This document shows positions 49,501-56,658 of a DNA stretch of 64,000 bases, piece by piece. This DNA is from Tridacna crocea (taxonomy: Eukaryota; Mollusca; Bivalvia; Cardiida; Cardiidae): positions 42,481,159 to 42,545,158 of the forward strand of contig OX031059.1 in NCBI GenBank assembly GCA_943736015.1, read 5' to 3'. A model generated the notes under the pieces. That model did no database searches. It had not been told where the DNA came from and saw only the letters and a list, made by a program, of their open reading frames with translations. The position numbers and the translations under genes were made by a program. Position 1 is the first letter of the stretch; every line of letters begins with the position of its first letter.

Positions 49501-52500
49501 CTCCTTTTCTCCACAATGTTTTCGAAGGATTTCTTTCTAAGGGTTGTTAAATGTCGGGAATTGTTGTAAAGAGTTAACTAGTTGCCAGGTAAGCCTCTGA
49601 TTTTACAATCTTTAAAAAAAAAATGAAATGTAGGAGCAAGAAAGTGATCATCAACTGCCGTGTTACTTGATCCATTAAGTTGCCCTTTACCAGATGAAAA
49701 CAATTATGCCTTGTCCAAATTGAAGGCATTTGCAGACGACAATTCCAATGGGGCTCAAATTGCGCATTTTTTCCTTGATAGGGTAGAAAACATTGTGGAA
49801 AAAGGAGAAAATGCTGTTATTTTTTTCCTTTACCCACAACAATTTCAAAGGGTTTCTTTCCTAGTAGTGTTACCTCTTTGTGTGGTATGGAGTTAAGAAA
49901 TGAAACTCTTAACTTTTTTTATTTTGTCAGATTTTTTTTAAAATAATTGATTTATTCGTATTATAACTATATTTGAAACTAGGAAGTTGAGTGTTTGGTG
50001 GGTACAACCTAAATTAAAATTTGGGGTGCAAACATACTGTTAACTTATCCATTAATCTGGTAAAACATGTATGCGAGTAAATACGGCAATTACACTGGTT
50101 TGCCACAATATTTTCTACTATACAAAACCAATCATTTAAAACCACATCTATATTTTATCAGCAAAATTAATGCTTTGAATTTAGCCTAGTCTGAAATTCC
50201 GTTGTTTGGTGGAAAATTAAACAATGGTAAATTAGCACATGGTAGACCTTGGTAAACTTAAATCCTGCACAAGTCTAAAGGTCATGGCTAGCAATAGCAA
50301 GCTTCTAGGCCTCATCATACATCAAAATATACTTACCACAGAGAGTTGCATTTTCATCTTCACCTTTAGTGCAATCAATCTCCCCGTCGCACTTCCACCT
50401 ATCTGGTATACATGCTCCATCGTCACAAAGCATTTCATGTTCTGCACATGTTTTGGGTGCTGAAATGATCAGAAGCATTTGAATGCACACTAATGATTTA
50501 TCTTACTTACAATAGAGTTTTACTATTACAGACCAAGGTCTAGGACAATATGGTGAGGAGAATACTGCTTGAATTTTACACACTTCCATTATTTATAAGT
50601 ACAACTGCTCCTTCACCCACCTTGTGTGAGTGGTGCGTGTCTCTATGTGTAGGGGTGCTACTAATATTGTTTAGCTGCTATTAATGGGCTAAGTATTTAA
50701 GTGTGCACCTATATTATGATGCTACATGTAGGACTGACCATACAATGGACAAAAAAAAATTGACTTTAATAGACTGAAGCCAGAAGGCAATAGAAAAGTA
50801 GCACACAAAAATAGTGTATGATGGAGTACAAATAGTGAGAAAAGGAGATATTGCTGGTTATCAGCATTTTCTTATCTGCAACAATGATTCAAGAGCCCTC
50901 TTCTTCAGGATCAGTAACACAGAAGTCATGTGGTTGGGGGGTATGGACAAAAAAAGCTTTAGTCGGAGTTGTGTTCAGTGCAGATTAGGATCAGGCCACA
51001 GAGAAGTGGCCTGATCTTGGGAATGACACTGTCCTCTATTTGGATACTCATTTTGGCCAAAAAGCTTGAATACAGTATAGCATTTTGACTAATATTCTAA
51101 ATGCATAAAAAGACTATTTCCTTCTGGTGGAGGTTCAGGGACAAACAGGATTTTTTTTTATGCATGGATAGCAAGCTTGCAGAGCTAAAAAACAGATCTA
51201 TAAGCACTTGTACTATCATTTTTCTTCTTCATACTTTAAATATTTAACTCTTTACCACACAACAAAATTTTAGAATGGTCCAAACAAAAAGCACTTGCAG
51301 ACAACAAAAGTGACTGAAAATTTGGAATTTCTTTTCGGAAGGGAAGAATTTTCTCCTTTTCCCACAATGTTTTCAGAAGTCTTCTTTCTCCGGGTCATTT
51401 AAAGTTGGGATAGTATGATTGGTAAAAAGTTAATTCATTACCAAATACATGTAACAAATTTTTGGACTGGTCTAAACTGAAAGCATCTGCAGACAATAAA
51501 TTAAATCTTATAAAAATGATGGTTTTTGACTTTGATAGGGTAGAAAATACAGTGGGGAAAAGAACAAAATGCTGGTTACTGCCATTTTCTCCTTTTCCTT
51601 CAATATTTTCTTTCTGTAGGCGTCTTTCTCCAGTGTTGTGCCTAGGCCAAAATTTTTGGGGGACACAGGTGTCCCCCTACCTTAATTTCAAGGGGACACT
51701 AGAAAAATCTAGGGGACACATTTCATACTTCCATCCAACTCTTGTAACCACGGAAATTTTATGAGCCGATTTTTTCTGAAATGTTCTGTCCTTTTTCTTA
51801 CTTGTTCCGGAGGTCGAAGAAGCCACGATCGATTCGGGGTTTTCACAGTCCTCTGTAATTCAATTTCGACTGCAACTTTTCTATTTTTAACCTTTCCCGA
51901 CATAAAGTCGGTCAACCGCATCCGGCGTTTCGCCATATTGTTTTATTAACAGTAAGACTGGTTTAAATATCGGATTTCCCTAAGCGACTTAATCTCAGTA
52001 AATTCCGCGGTCACAGTCTACGTTGTGCAGGTGCCCATTGTAATAAACGCAATGTATGTAAATACCGAAATGGACTCCAGATAAGGAAAATTTGTTGGAT
52101 TTTCGTGAGCGCGCCCGACATCCCGCAATGGCTTAAATTTTAAGGGACATTATTAAAAAAATTGCGGGAATACCGCAATCCCACGGCCTAGGCACAACAC
52201 TGTTCTCAGTCGTTAAAATTCAGGATTGTGTCGTAAAGTGTTAAACCCAACTTCTCATTTGACAAAACAAGCCCCAGTTTATAAAATCTCAGGGATATCA
52301 AAAACATCAGATAAGGAAAAAATGCATGGTTTAAATATTTCTATCTTTCCCACAATGTTTTGCAGCCTTTAAGAGGCACATCCCATAGTTTTATGCCTGT
52401 TCTTTCAATAACTCAATATGTACAAGTCTACAATGTTCTTGTGTGGAAAAGGACATAAATCTTATCAATCTACCATTTCAAATTAACCCTTTACCACACA

Positions 52501-54359
52501 GTAATGGCTTTTGAGAAATAAAGCCCTTTGAAAACATTGTGGGAAAAGGAGAAAATGCTGGTAACCATCATTTTCTCCTTTTCCCACAATGTTTTCTACC
52601 CTGTTAATAAACAATTGCGCCATTTCAGCCACACTGAAAGTTTCATCTGCAAATGCTTTCAATTTGGATAGGGCAAAATTTTGTCGGCTGGTACCCAGTT
52701 TAATTAATGTTAGATTGCATTAAGAGCACTGTGTCCCCCACCCATTGTTTTTTTTTTGTCAGAAAAGTGATGCAATATTTCCCCCTACATCCAACCTCTT
52801 TAGAAGTCAACTTTTCAGCATCAAAAAAGGCTTAGGTTTGTAATTATGTAACCAGTAAGAATTTGTCTGAATATCAACTCATTTCAGTAATTCTTCCCAT
52901 CTGCTTTGTTTAAAATGCATAAATTTTACATTTATAGAGTCAGCTATTTCAAATATGTCAGTTTCTATAGTTGTGAAAACAACACTCCTCTGAGGTCATG
53001 AACCTGTGTTCTGATTGGCTGAATTGTCAGACCATGTTTCGTGAGCCAATGAAATTGAAGATTTTTACCACACTATGTGAATAGGCACTCAATGGTATTT
53101 ATAGTCTTTTTCATAGCATCTGTCCAAGTATATTCAATTAACTTGCCACACCCCCATTTCTACATCAGTTTCACCAAAATGTCTACAAGTGTAGGTAAAA
53201 GTTCAACTTTTGTAAACAGATATCGGCTTTATACCACTCTAAAAAAAAAAAAGCCTAAAATGTTTTGAGAGAAGACTGGAAACCAGCTTTTTGTCCCTTT
53301 TCTATCTTTTTATTTTCAACAAATTCCATCTTTTCAACAATGTCTTATTGTCAAACAATGATTTCAATTTGCACAAGTTTAAATTTTCTTATATATGCAT
53401 CAGCGTTTAAATTTGCAATTTACACTGTATTTCCTCAGCTATAAGACTTTAGCAATCAAAATGGAACATTTGCTTTTCATCAACTTGCCATTTATTATAC
53501 CATATATATATACCATTTTACTGCCTGATACAGGATAAATGATAGAATGAGGGTGAAAACTCATCTTGTCTGCCACTGAATCATGGAAAACTGTAGGATG
53601 TGAAACAGTACATGTTACAAAACTTACGACAATTTTGTTCGTCACTTGAATCCAACTCCCCACAGTCATTGTCTCCGTCACACTTCCAGCTTAGTGGTAT
53701 ACACTTAGACGTATGGTTACATTTCATTAGCCCAGCTTTACAAATTTCCTCATCTGTAATAAAAAGAAATATTACTCTTTACGCCCCTCTTTACGATATC
53801 GATTCAGAAACGTGGCTCCAGTACCTTTTCATGAAACAGACAATAAGAATAGGAAAAAATGTCTCATTGGACTGGTGTTGAGGACGCGGAGTGTGTTACT
53901 ATAACGGTTAGAATAAAAAGTAGAGTCTACTGACTTTAAGGACAGGCTTTATCTATTAACGAAAGGATAATTTAAAAAACATTTATAAATTACAGTCATG
54001 ACATGAACATTAGAACCCAAGGCGACGACTCCGATATGATAACTAAAGGTTTGCCAATGTCAATTTACACATGTCGATGCGTGTGCGAAGGGAAGTTTAC
54101 CGTATACAATATCCGATGAATGACAACATGATCTAGAAAGTGCATATAAGTCTTGTAGAAAAAATATTAGCTCAAATATAAAGTGTTCAAGATTTCTTAA
54201 ATATGTTCGAGTTGTTTCCAATTTGTCTTAGTCTAATAGTGATTCATGAATGATACTGGTAGTGAACTTACCATTTGCTTTCACAAACAGTATGCCGGTA
54301 AATCCGATGGCAACAATCAAATTCAAAGACAATAACAACATTCCTATACTTCGCTTCAT
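34517..54359 (-). CDS. VLDLR: VLDL/LDL receptor-like protein, complete, 17 coding exons
   Basis: This is a cell-surface endocytic lipoprotein receptor of the LDLR/VLDLR/LRP8/lipophorin-receptor family. The joined exons give 903 residues in unbroken frame (human LDLR and VLDLR are about 860 and 870). Order: signal peptide 1-28, eight LDL-A repeats (30-362) with CDGxxDC calcium motifs, an EGF and a calcium-binding EGF (363-449), a YWTD six-bladed propeller (about 450-725), EGF-C, a Ser/Thr-rich stalk, a membrane helix (833-856), and a tail with FDNPVY (869-874). In this family FxNPxY recruits clathrin adaptors and PTB proteins, and the propeller drives acid-dependent ligand release. Eight LDL-A repeats fit VLDLR or insect lipophorin receptors better than LDLR (seven). 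All modular exons begin and end in phase 1 up to the propeller, as expected. Many TTAA elements lie in the introns, but none interrupts an exon. Exon boundaries rest on GT/AG sites and domain continuity. Confidence 0.93.
34826..34951 (-). CDS. VLDLR: Receptor exon 16: cytoplasmic tail with FDNPVY
   Basis: It encodes the end of the membrane helix, a basic stop-transfer patch (RKCKNRNKK) and [13 protein letters not shown], almost identical to the internalisation motif region of vertebrate VLDLR. Flanked by ttgacag and gtaagt. Confidence 0.93.
35230..35442 (+). mobile_element. Family A element in receptor intron 15
   Basis: The left terminus is decayed, the hairpin partly so (cagacattgctgaaaaccag), and the right end is good (GTGTGGTAAAGGGTTAA). 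It stops 53 bp from exon 15. Confidence 0.7.
35495..35673 (-). CDS. VLDLR: Receptor exon 15: Ser/Thr-rich stalk and membrane helix
   Basis: Residues 791-850 include many Ser and Thr plus one N-glycosylation site (NET). This corresponds to the O-linked sugar domain. The helix [18 protein letters not shown] continues into exon 16. Donor gtgagt, phase 0. Confidence 0.88.
35982..36206 (+). mobile_element. Family A element in receptor intron 14
   Basis: Left end tttaccctttaccaaacaa; right end tttggtaaagacttaa. The hairpin is complete apart from tcttctttgtctac in the right arm. Confidence 0.8.
36475..36669 (-). CDS. VLDLR: Receptor exon 14: EGF-C module
   Basis: It encodes a six-cysteine EGF-like module ([10 protein letters not shown] ... 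[10 protein letters not shown] ... C), the usual closure of the propeller in this family, and the start of the Ser/Thr-rich stalk. Acceptor ttttcag, donor gtaagt. Confidence 0.9.
36950..37084 (-). mobile_element. Family A right half, intron 13
   Basis: It carries a hairpin with outer arms AACCTTGTGGG / CAACAAGGTT and the terminus TTTGGTAATGAGTTAA. The left half is lost. A weaker hairpin relic lies just before it, at 36830-36905. Confidence 0.7.
37231..37454 (+). mobile_element. Family A TTAA hairpin element, intron 13
   Basis: Complete copy, TTAACCCATTACCACTC to GTTTGGTAATGAGTTAA. A few bases are missing in the tail (cacctttgtcgtctg). Confidence 0.9.
37598..37640. mobile_element. Family D hairpin, shortened
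   Basis: Arms AGTGTAGAAATAAGACAAGA and TTCTTTGATCTACACT pair only at the outer ends. Confidence 0.5.
37920..38201 (-). CDS. VLDLR: Receptor exon 13: propeller blades 5-6
   Basis: It contains [19 protein letters not shown] and [15 protein letters not shown], two consecutive class B (YWTD) strands. Phase 1 at both ends. Confidence 0.93.
38614..38671. repeat. 29-bp tandem duplication beside exon 12
   Basis: The unit AGTCCTTTTCTTGCAATC...CC occurs twice in perfect tandem, starting 12 bp inside the intron after exon 12. Confidence 0.9.
38683..38807 (-). CDS. VLDLR: Receptor exon 12: propeller blade with YWTDWG
   Basis: It encodes [20 protein letters not shown] and ends [10 protein letters not shown], a hallmark blade of LDLR propellers. 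Phase 2 in, phase 1 out. A 29-bp tandem duplication begins 12 bp beyond the donor. Confidence 0.93.
39095..39225 (-). mobile_element. Family A relic, intron 11
   Basis: A hairpin relic (ggtagaaatcattgttagaa ... ttttcccataattctttc) lies 39 bp from exon 11. Confidence 0.55.
39264..39512 (-). CDS. VLDLR: Receptor exon 11: propeller
   Basis: It includes [19 protein letters not shown] and [14 protein letters not shown], the RxIxxDP turn typical of YWTD propellers. Phase 2 to phase 2; donor gtgagt. Confidence 0.93.
39657..39856 (+). mobile_element. Family A element, old, intron 10
   Basis: The order is preserved (ctctttaccacaccagc, ttttaataacactttggga, hairpin relic, cagtggtatacattaa). Confidence 0.6.
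40178..40349 (-). CDS. VLDLR: Receptor exon 10: start of propeller
   Basis: It encodes [16 protein letters not shown] and [13 protein letters not shown], the first blades. Acceptor tgtattag, donor gtaggc; phase 1 in, phase 2 out. Confidence 0.9.
40688..40916 (+). mobile_element. Family A TTAA hairpin element, intron 9
   Basis: Complete, TTAAGCCATTACCACAC to GTTCGGTAATGAGTTAA, with a near-perfect hairpin. It ends 37 bp from the donor of exon 9. Confidence 0.9.
40954..41214 (-). CDS. VLDLR: Receptor exon 9: two EGF modules in one exon
   Basis: The first module ([12 protein letters not shown] ... [16 protein letters not shown]) is unusual in sequence. The second ([20 protein letters not shown]) is a calcium-binding EGF close to vertebrate EGF-B. 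Vertebrate LDLR and VLDLR split these into two exons. A family A element ends 37 bp beyond the donor. Confidence 0.92.
41215..42640. other. Receptor intron 8, 3' part, no further feature
   Basis: Apart from a family A relic near 42335-42490 (tttaccatgtcaccacattt, gtagaaaacatgggaaagg), I see no exon, RNA gene or repeat with clear ends. Confidence 0.45.
42645..42694. mobile_element. Family D hairpin, decayed
   Basis: The right arm gtgcagtctgatcttgatca is clear and the left arm (taatccaagaccaaaatgc) is weak. Confidence 0.5.
42858..43083 (-). mobile_element. Family A TTAA hairpin element, intron 8
   Basis: Complete reverse-oriented copy, TTAACTCTTTCCAAC to TGTGGTAAAGAGTTAA. The inner hairpin is perfect. 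Confidence 0.9.
43191..43505 (-). mobile_element. tRNA-derived SINE, minus strand, intron 8
   Basis: On the minus strand a tRNA-like head (gccgagacccagtagcta; B box tgttttgattcctgg) precedes a core (gaaagcaaccagtggcttgg), then gaaaagcatggataggagca and a tail (cattaaacaccacacaatc). It is the longest copy of the SINE type also seen at 11612. Confidence 0.75.
43847..44004. repeat. 158-bp fold-back with 77-bp arms, intron 8
   Basis: Arms start TTTATTTCATCAGCTT and run to a 4-bp centre (ATAA at about 43924). They differ at about seven positions. No terminal duplication is apparent. Confidence 0.9.
44420..44485. repeat. Short palindrome, related copy at 37730-37795
   Basis: ATTGTGGGTACTCATTAGAA and TCTAATGAGTACTCACAAC pair around a short loop. 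The same arms (gttgtgggtacc, taatgagtatccacaatatt) flank about 30 bp near 37733. Confidence 0.7.
44808..44862 (+). repeat. Tandem duplication, 2 units
   Basis: AGTGTTTGTTCAGATAAGTC is repeated about 28 bp later with one change. Confidence 0.8.
45441..45578 (-). CDS. VLDLR: Receptor exon 8: LDL-A repeat 8
   Basis: It encodes [16 protein letters not shown] ... [20 protein letters not shown]. The usual Trp before CD is replaced (KVCDG), and the SDE calcium motif reads REDE. Confidence 0.9.
46059..46175 (-). CDS. VLDLR: Receptor exon 7: LDL-A repeat 7
   Basis: It encodes [20 protein letters not shown] and [15 protein letters not shown]. The first codon, split with exon 6, is the last Cys of repeat 6. 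Trp before CD is replaced by Leu-Arg. Confidence 0.92.
46848..47065 (+). mobile_element. Family A subtype 2, complete, intron 6
   Basis: TTAACCCCTTACTCCATA to TATGGGGTAAAGGGTTAA, with a different hairpin (GGTGAAATTGCTCGTGAG / AAGCAATTTCACC) and outer arms CATTGTGGC / GTCACAATG. The interior shares gaaaacattgtgg with subtype 1 but little else. A deleted copy lies at 23532. Confidence 0.88.
47106..47152. mobile_element. Family D hairpin, decayed
   Basis: Arms aatgtaggtcaaaatcaaaa and gtgcagtctgattttggatc. Upstream text (cttttgcggacaatgtagg) matches other D copies. It abuts the preceding family A element. Confidence 0.6.
47271..47531 (-). CDS. VLDLR: Receptor exon 6: LDL-A repeats 5 and 6
   Basis: Two repeats ([16 protein letters not shown]... 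and [17 protein letters not shown]...) share one exon with a linker, [10 protein letters not shown]. Both have WKCDGD. Fusion of neighbouring LDL-A repeats in one exon also occurs in vertebrate LDLR. Confidence 0.93.
48001..48117 (-). CDS. VLDLR: Receptor exon 5: LDL-A repeat 4
   Basis: It encodes [16 protein letters not shown] and [18 protein letters not shown], a canonical repeat. Phase 1 to phase 1. Confidence 0.92.
48146..48260 (-). mobile_element. SINE 3' fragment, intron 4
   Basis: The text tggtgttttatgccacttt through tcctggggttcaccagtac resembles the tail half of the minus-strand SINEs. The tRNA-like head is absent. Confidence 0.5.
48474..48488 (+). repeat. Poly-C tract
   Basis: A run of 15 C residues inside intron 4. 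Confidence 0.9.
48797..48948 (+). mobile_element. Family A element, first unit of a tandem pair
   Basis: It begins cctctttaccacaaatcct, has the hairpin gaaaatgctggtaaccggc, and ends TTTGGTAAAGAGTTAA at 48948. Most of the right arm region is deleted. The TTAA at its end is also the start of the next unit. Confidence 0.8.
48945..49143 (+). mobile_element. Family A element, second unit of the tandem pair
   Basis: It starts TTAACCCTTTACCAAAC at the shared TTAA, lacks the hairpin centre (gaaagtgcaacattttctac), and ends tttggtaaagagttctaa, 27 bp from exon 4. Confidence 0.8.
49171..49287 (-). CDS. VLDLR: Receptor exon 4: LDL-A repeat 3
   Basis: It encodes [17 protein letters not shown] and [19 protein letters not shown] family A element ends 27 bp beyond the donor. 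Confidence 0.92.
49364..49577 (-). mobile_element. Family A TTAA hairpin element, intron 3
   Basis: Reverse-oriented copy with a perfect inner hairpin and right end TTGTTGTAAAGAGTTAA. The left terminus has decayed to tttacctctttacc. Confidence 0.85.
49677..49894 (-). mobile_element. Family A element, intron 3
   Basis: Termini aagttgccctttaccag and tgtggtatggagttaa. The hairpin has lost most of its right arm (aatgctgttatttttttcc). Confidence 0.75.
50337..50459 (-). CDS. VLDLR: Receptor exon 3: LDL-A repeat 2
   Basis: It encodes [17 protein letters not shown] and [20 protein letters not shown]. Acceptor atttcag, donor gtaagt. Confidence 0.92.
50815..50930 (-). mobile_element. Family A relic, intron 2
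   Basis: Hairpin relic (gagaaaaggagatattgctg, gttatcagcattttctta). Termini lost. A second relic, a right half, lies at 50097-50215. Confidence 0.5.
50975..51030. mobile_element. Family D hairpin, variant head
   Basis: The inner arms GATCAGGCCACAG / AAGTGGCCTGATC pair perfectly. Both arms differ from the usual GATCAGACTGCAC form, so the pairing has been kept while the sequence changed. Confidence 0.65.
51244..51433 (-). mobile_element. Family A element, first unit of a second tandem pair
   Basis: TTAACTCTTTACCACAC to TTGGTAAAAAGTTAA. The left hairpin arm and head are deleted. The terminal TTAA (51430-51433) is shared with the next unit. Confidence 0.8.
51631..52202 (-). mobile_element. 572-bp hAT-like deletion derivative
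   Basis: Inverted ends CAGTGTTGTGCCTAGGCC and GGCCTAGGCACAACACTG (18 bp) are exact. TTCTC flanks both sides (51626-51630, 52203-52207). CAGTG-type ends are characteristic of hAT elements; a 5-bp duplication fits hAT5-type members better than the usual 8 bp. A minus-strand frame at 51709-51936 begins [14 protein letters not shown] and ends [13 protein letters not shown], like the N-terminus and the start of a TTF-type zinc finger in hAT transposases. The rest is deleted, so the element cannot move itself. Confidence 0.8.
51709..51936 (-). pseudogene. hAT-like transposase N-terminal remnant
   Basis: A 75-codon frame with a basic start and [16 protein letters not shown] then KFPWL...MKC. In TTF zinc-finger hAT transposases a W...FPWL...MFCxxC pattern occurs at this place. 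The frame stops right after the first Cys, at the internal deletion join. The assignment is from pattern memory only. Confidence 0.45.
52483..52703 (+). mobile_element. Family A TTAA hairpin element, intron 2
   Basis: TTAACCCTTTACCACAC start, near-perfect hairpin with one head change (aaccatcat), and a decayed right end (ggctggtacccagtttaa). Confidence 0.85.
52704..53627. other. Receptor intron 2, part adjoining exon 2
   Basis: No exon or clear repeat apart from a very decayed hairpin-like patch near 53255-53330. The 63-codon frame at 53077-53268 shows no domain. Confidence 0.4.
53628..53753 (-). CDS. VLDLR: Receptor exon 2: LDL-A repeat 1
   Basis: It encodes [18 protein letters not shown] and [20 protein letters not shown]. 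Acceptor attacag, donor gtaagt. It joins exon 1 through a split Asp codon. Confidence 0.92.
54272..54359 (-). CDS. VLDLR: Receptor exon 1: signal peptide
   Basis: ATG is followed by [19 protein letters not shown] and [11 protein letters not shown], a short basic start and a hydrophobic core typical of a signal peptide. Donor gtaagt at 54271. This start is chosen because it supplies the signal peptide directly before LDL-A repeat 1. Confidence 0.85.
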
Positions 54360-54540
54360 CTTGACAAGTAATTTATTCTAAAAATCCCCTATTAACTTTA
54401 TTTCTATTTTGTAATTCCACTGTCAAACGTTTATACTCATCAGACACTACTTCTTTACAGGTATTACTGAAACGTGAATTGTTGATTCACTGCAAGTCGT
54501 CAAGAAGATATTGACCAATGAAATTGCACGCGCGAATATT
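54360..54540 (-). promoter_or_regulatory. Likely promoter and 5' UTR region of the receptor
   Basis: This lies directly upstream of the start codon. A CCAAT pentamer on the plus strand (54515-54519, in gaccaatgaaa) is about 155 bp upstream of the ATG, a usual distance for NF-Y sites, which work in either orientation. No clear TATA box or sterol-response element was recognised. Confidence 0.3.
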
Positions 54541-56074
54541 TTGGGAAACTAGAAACTGAATTCTTGGCTGTTCTATTGCGGAGAAATCCCCGTTATTGCT
54601 AAAAATGTCTGATTTTTACCAATAAATATGTCGCGTATTTTGTATTTAGATACATATTTGAATTGGGTTAATATTTAAGTAATATAAAAATGACTAAAGA
54701 GTAATCTTGCATTTTTTTTTTCAGATAAATATAAAATACTCTCAACTAATTACGTATTGCTATAACAGCCTATAAATATTCAAAACCTCAATCGCCTGAT
54801 ACACAGTCTCGTCAACCGCACAAGTTTAGCTCATGTGGTAATGTGTACAACGTACATGACATGTAGATCTATAGATTCTATGTAGATATCTGTCGAGACA
54901 GACGACGTATATCGTTCTGCAATATGGGTGGTGGTTCTTCCCTGTGCTGTCGATATTTGAATCAAGTAGATCTAAAACTCAACCAGTTTTTTAACTAGAT
55001 CTATTGAATCGTTTGTAATTCTGGTACATAGATCTAGTTCTAGATCTGCGTCTGTTCTGGATCAAATATGCCATAAACTTAGAAAGTGCAACCCATCTAG
55101 CGTGTCGGCGATGCCTTAAGATATGGAGGCATTGATCTGACAGGAACCGTAACTTCACATGTACCTTGGGACTACCCATAGAAAAGTTTGTAATGAAAGT
55201 CTAGCAGAACCCTGGTTCGTCAAACAAGGGTTGTCCTTGGCGGAATCTTTCGGCCGGTCTGATCGAATATTTGCAAGGGTCTCGAGAAATGTAAGCAGGA
55301 TGGGTTCCTACAACAGCTGTTGGCGACCATGTTAGTTGACTTATATATAGATCTATTTGGATCTAAATATACTTAAAGCCCTCGTCACACCAAACTAGAT
55401 CATCATCTTAGAACGTCTTGCCCCATCCTGACATGAAAGTCTTAACCAGTCCTGTTCTAAGAAAGTCTTTACACGGTCAACAAAACCGTTTACGGCGTGC
55501 GGTTGGTATATGAAGTGTAATTTCGGTAGGTATTTTTAAATTGCAAACGCACGGCCAAATGATGCCCGACTGCGCACCGCATGTCTAATAGGATCAAAGT
55601 ACAGCCCCCCTCACACCAAATTGTTTTCAAAGATCCGATCTTGATACATTGTCTGCGAAAGGTCCCCCGAGTCGCAATCAGTAGCCCGGCTGTGTGATAT
55701 TGAATCTAAAGGCTGTAACTGGATTTACGTATGAGAGGTGTGCATCGTTGTCTTCGCATGTCATATTCTTCGAAGAGTATTTATAGAATGCCATCTAGCG
55801 GGAGATAATGAAGTGTGCATACATTACTAGTTTACGATAATTGCCCTTGCAATATCACAGGCTAAATGTTTAGAGTTCAAGCACAAAAACTGAGTAGCAT
55901 CAGCAGCTTTGAACGGCCGCGTACCAGTCAGTCTAACAACTAGATTCTTTGTGTCATTAAACTCAATAACCTACGTCAGAAACTTTTACAAAACATTGTT
56001 GGAAAAGGGCAAAATGCTGGTGACCTCCACGAAAATCTTTTTTATCTAGTCAGGTATTGCCAATTTTTCCTTTT
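54541..56074. other. Intergenic region with an AGATCT-rich patch
   Basis: AGATCT hexamers cluster between about 54860 and 55360, often as TAGATCTA. Two similar segments (cctcgtcacaccaaact at 55380 and ccctcacaccaaattg at 55608) suggest an old repeat. A family A hairpin relic is at 55990-56040. No gene is seen. Confidence 0.45.
55740..55815 (+). repeat. 75-bp duplicated segment, copy 1
   Basis: The text cgcatgtcatattcttc ... agtatttatagaatgccatc tagcgggagataatga recurs at 57580-57655 with few changes. Confidence 0.85.
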
Positions 56075-56650
56075 TGTCCTTCTTAGATTTATCATTTATA
56101 AATTGAAAACCACTATATTCTTTTTACAAAGGGAGATAATAATTACCTCCCTTTTCTAGAAACTAACAAAAACATCAAATACATTCAAGATGGACCTCAT
56201 AGGATTTTTTTGTCGGCTAAAAATGTGTAAAAGTATTATAATTGTATAAATCCGTATTTATCAACTATATAAAAAAAATGCCATGCTGCACAGAGAAGTA
56301 TTACGTAGTGGACCCATAATAGAAAACAGCTATTTCTACTATAATATTATCCTACAAAATTTGCTAAGATTGAATAAGAGTATTATTGTACTACTTTCAC
56401 CGAGCCACTCTTTCTTTTTTGTCCTTCCTAGAATTATCATTTATAAATCTAAAACCACTGTGTTCTCATTACAAAGTGATATGATAATTAACTCACTTTT
56501 CTGAAAACTAACGAGAGTATCAACAAATAATTTCAAGATAGAAATCAAAGGAATTTCTGGTCGGTTAAAAATGTGCAAAAGTATTATATCTGTATAAATC
56601 TTTCTTTATCAACTGTCAAGAAATTTTATGCCACGTAGAAGTATTACGGG
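56075..56650 (+). repeat. Dispersed repeat in partial tandem
   Basis: A roughly 340-bp unit: the section from tccttcttagatttatcatt to cgtatttatcaactat occurs at 56078-56270 and again from 56425. The section acccataatagaaaacagct lies between. The reverse complement of one whole unit is at 4675-5040. Confidence 0.7.
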
Positions 56651-56658
56651 TCTAAGAC

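Larger units (their letters stand above)
51430..52244 (-). mobile_element. Family A element, second unit, split by a hAT-like insertion
   Basis: TTAATTCATTACCAAATA starts the unit, the hairpin is decayed, and the terminus tgtcgtaaagtgttaa follows after the insertion at 51631-52202. Removing the insertion restores the usual order ctttctc...agtcgttaaaattcagg. Confidence 0.85.
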
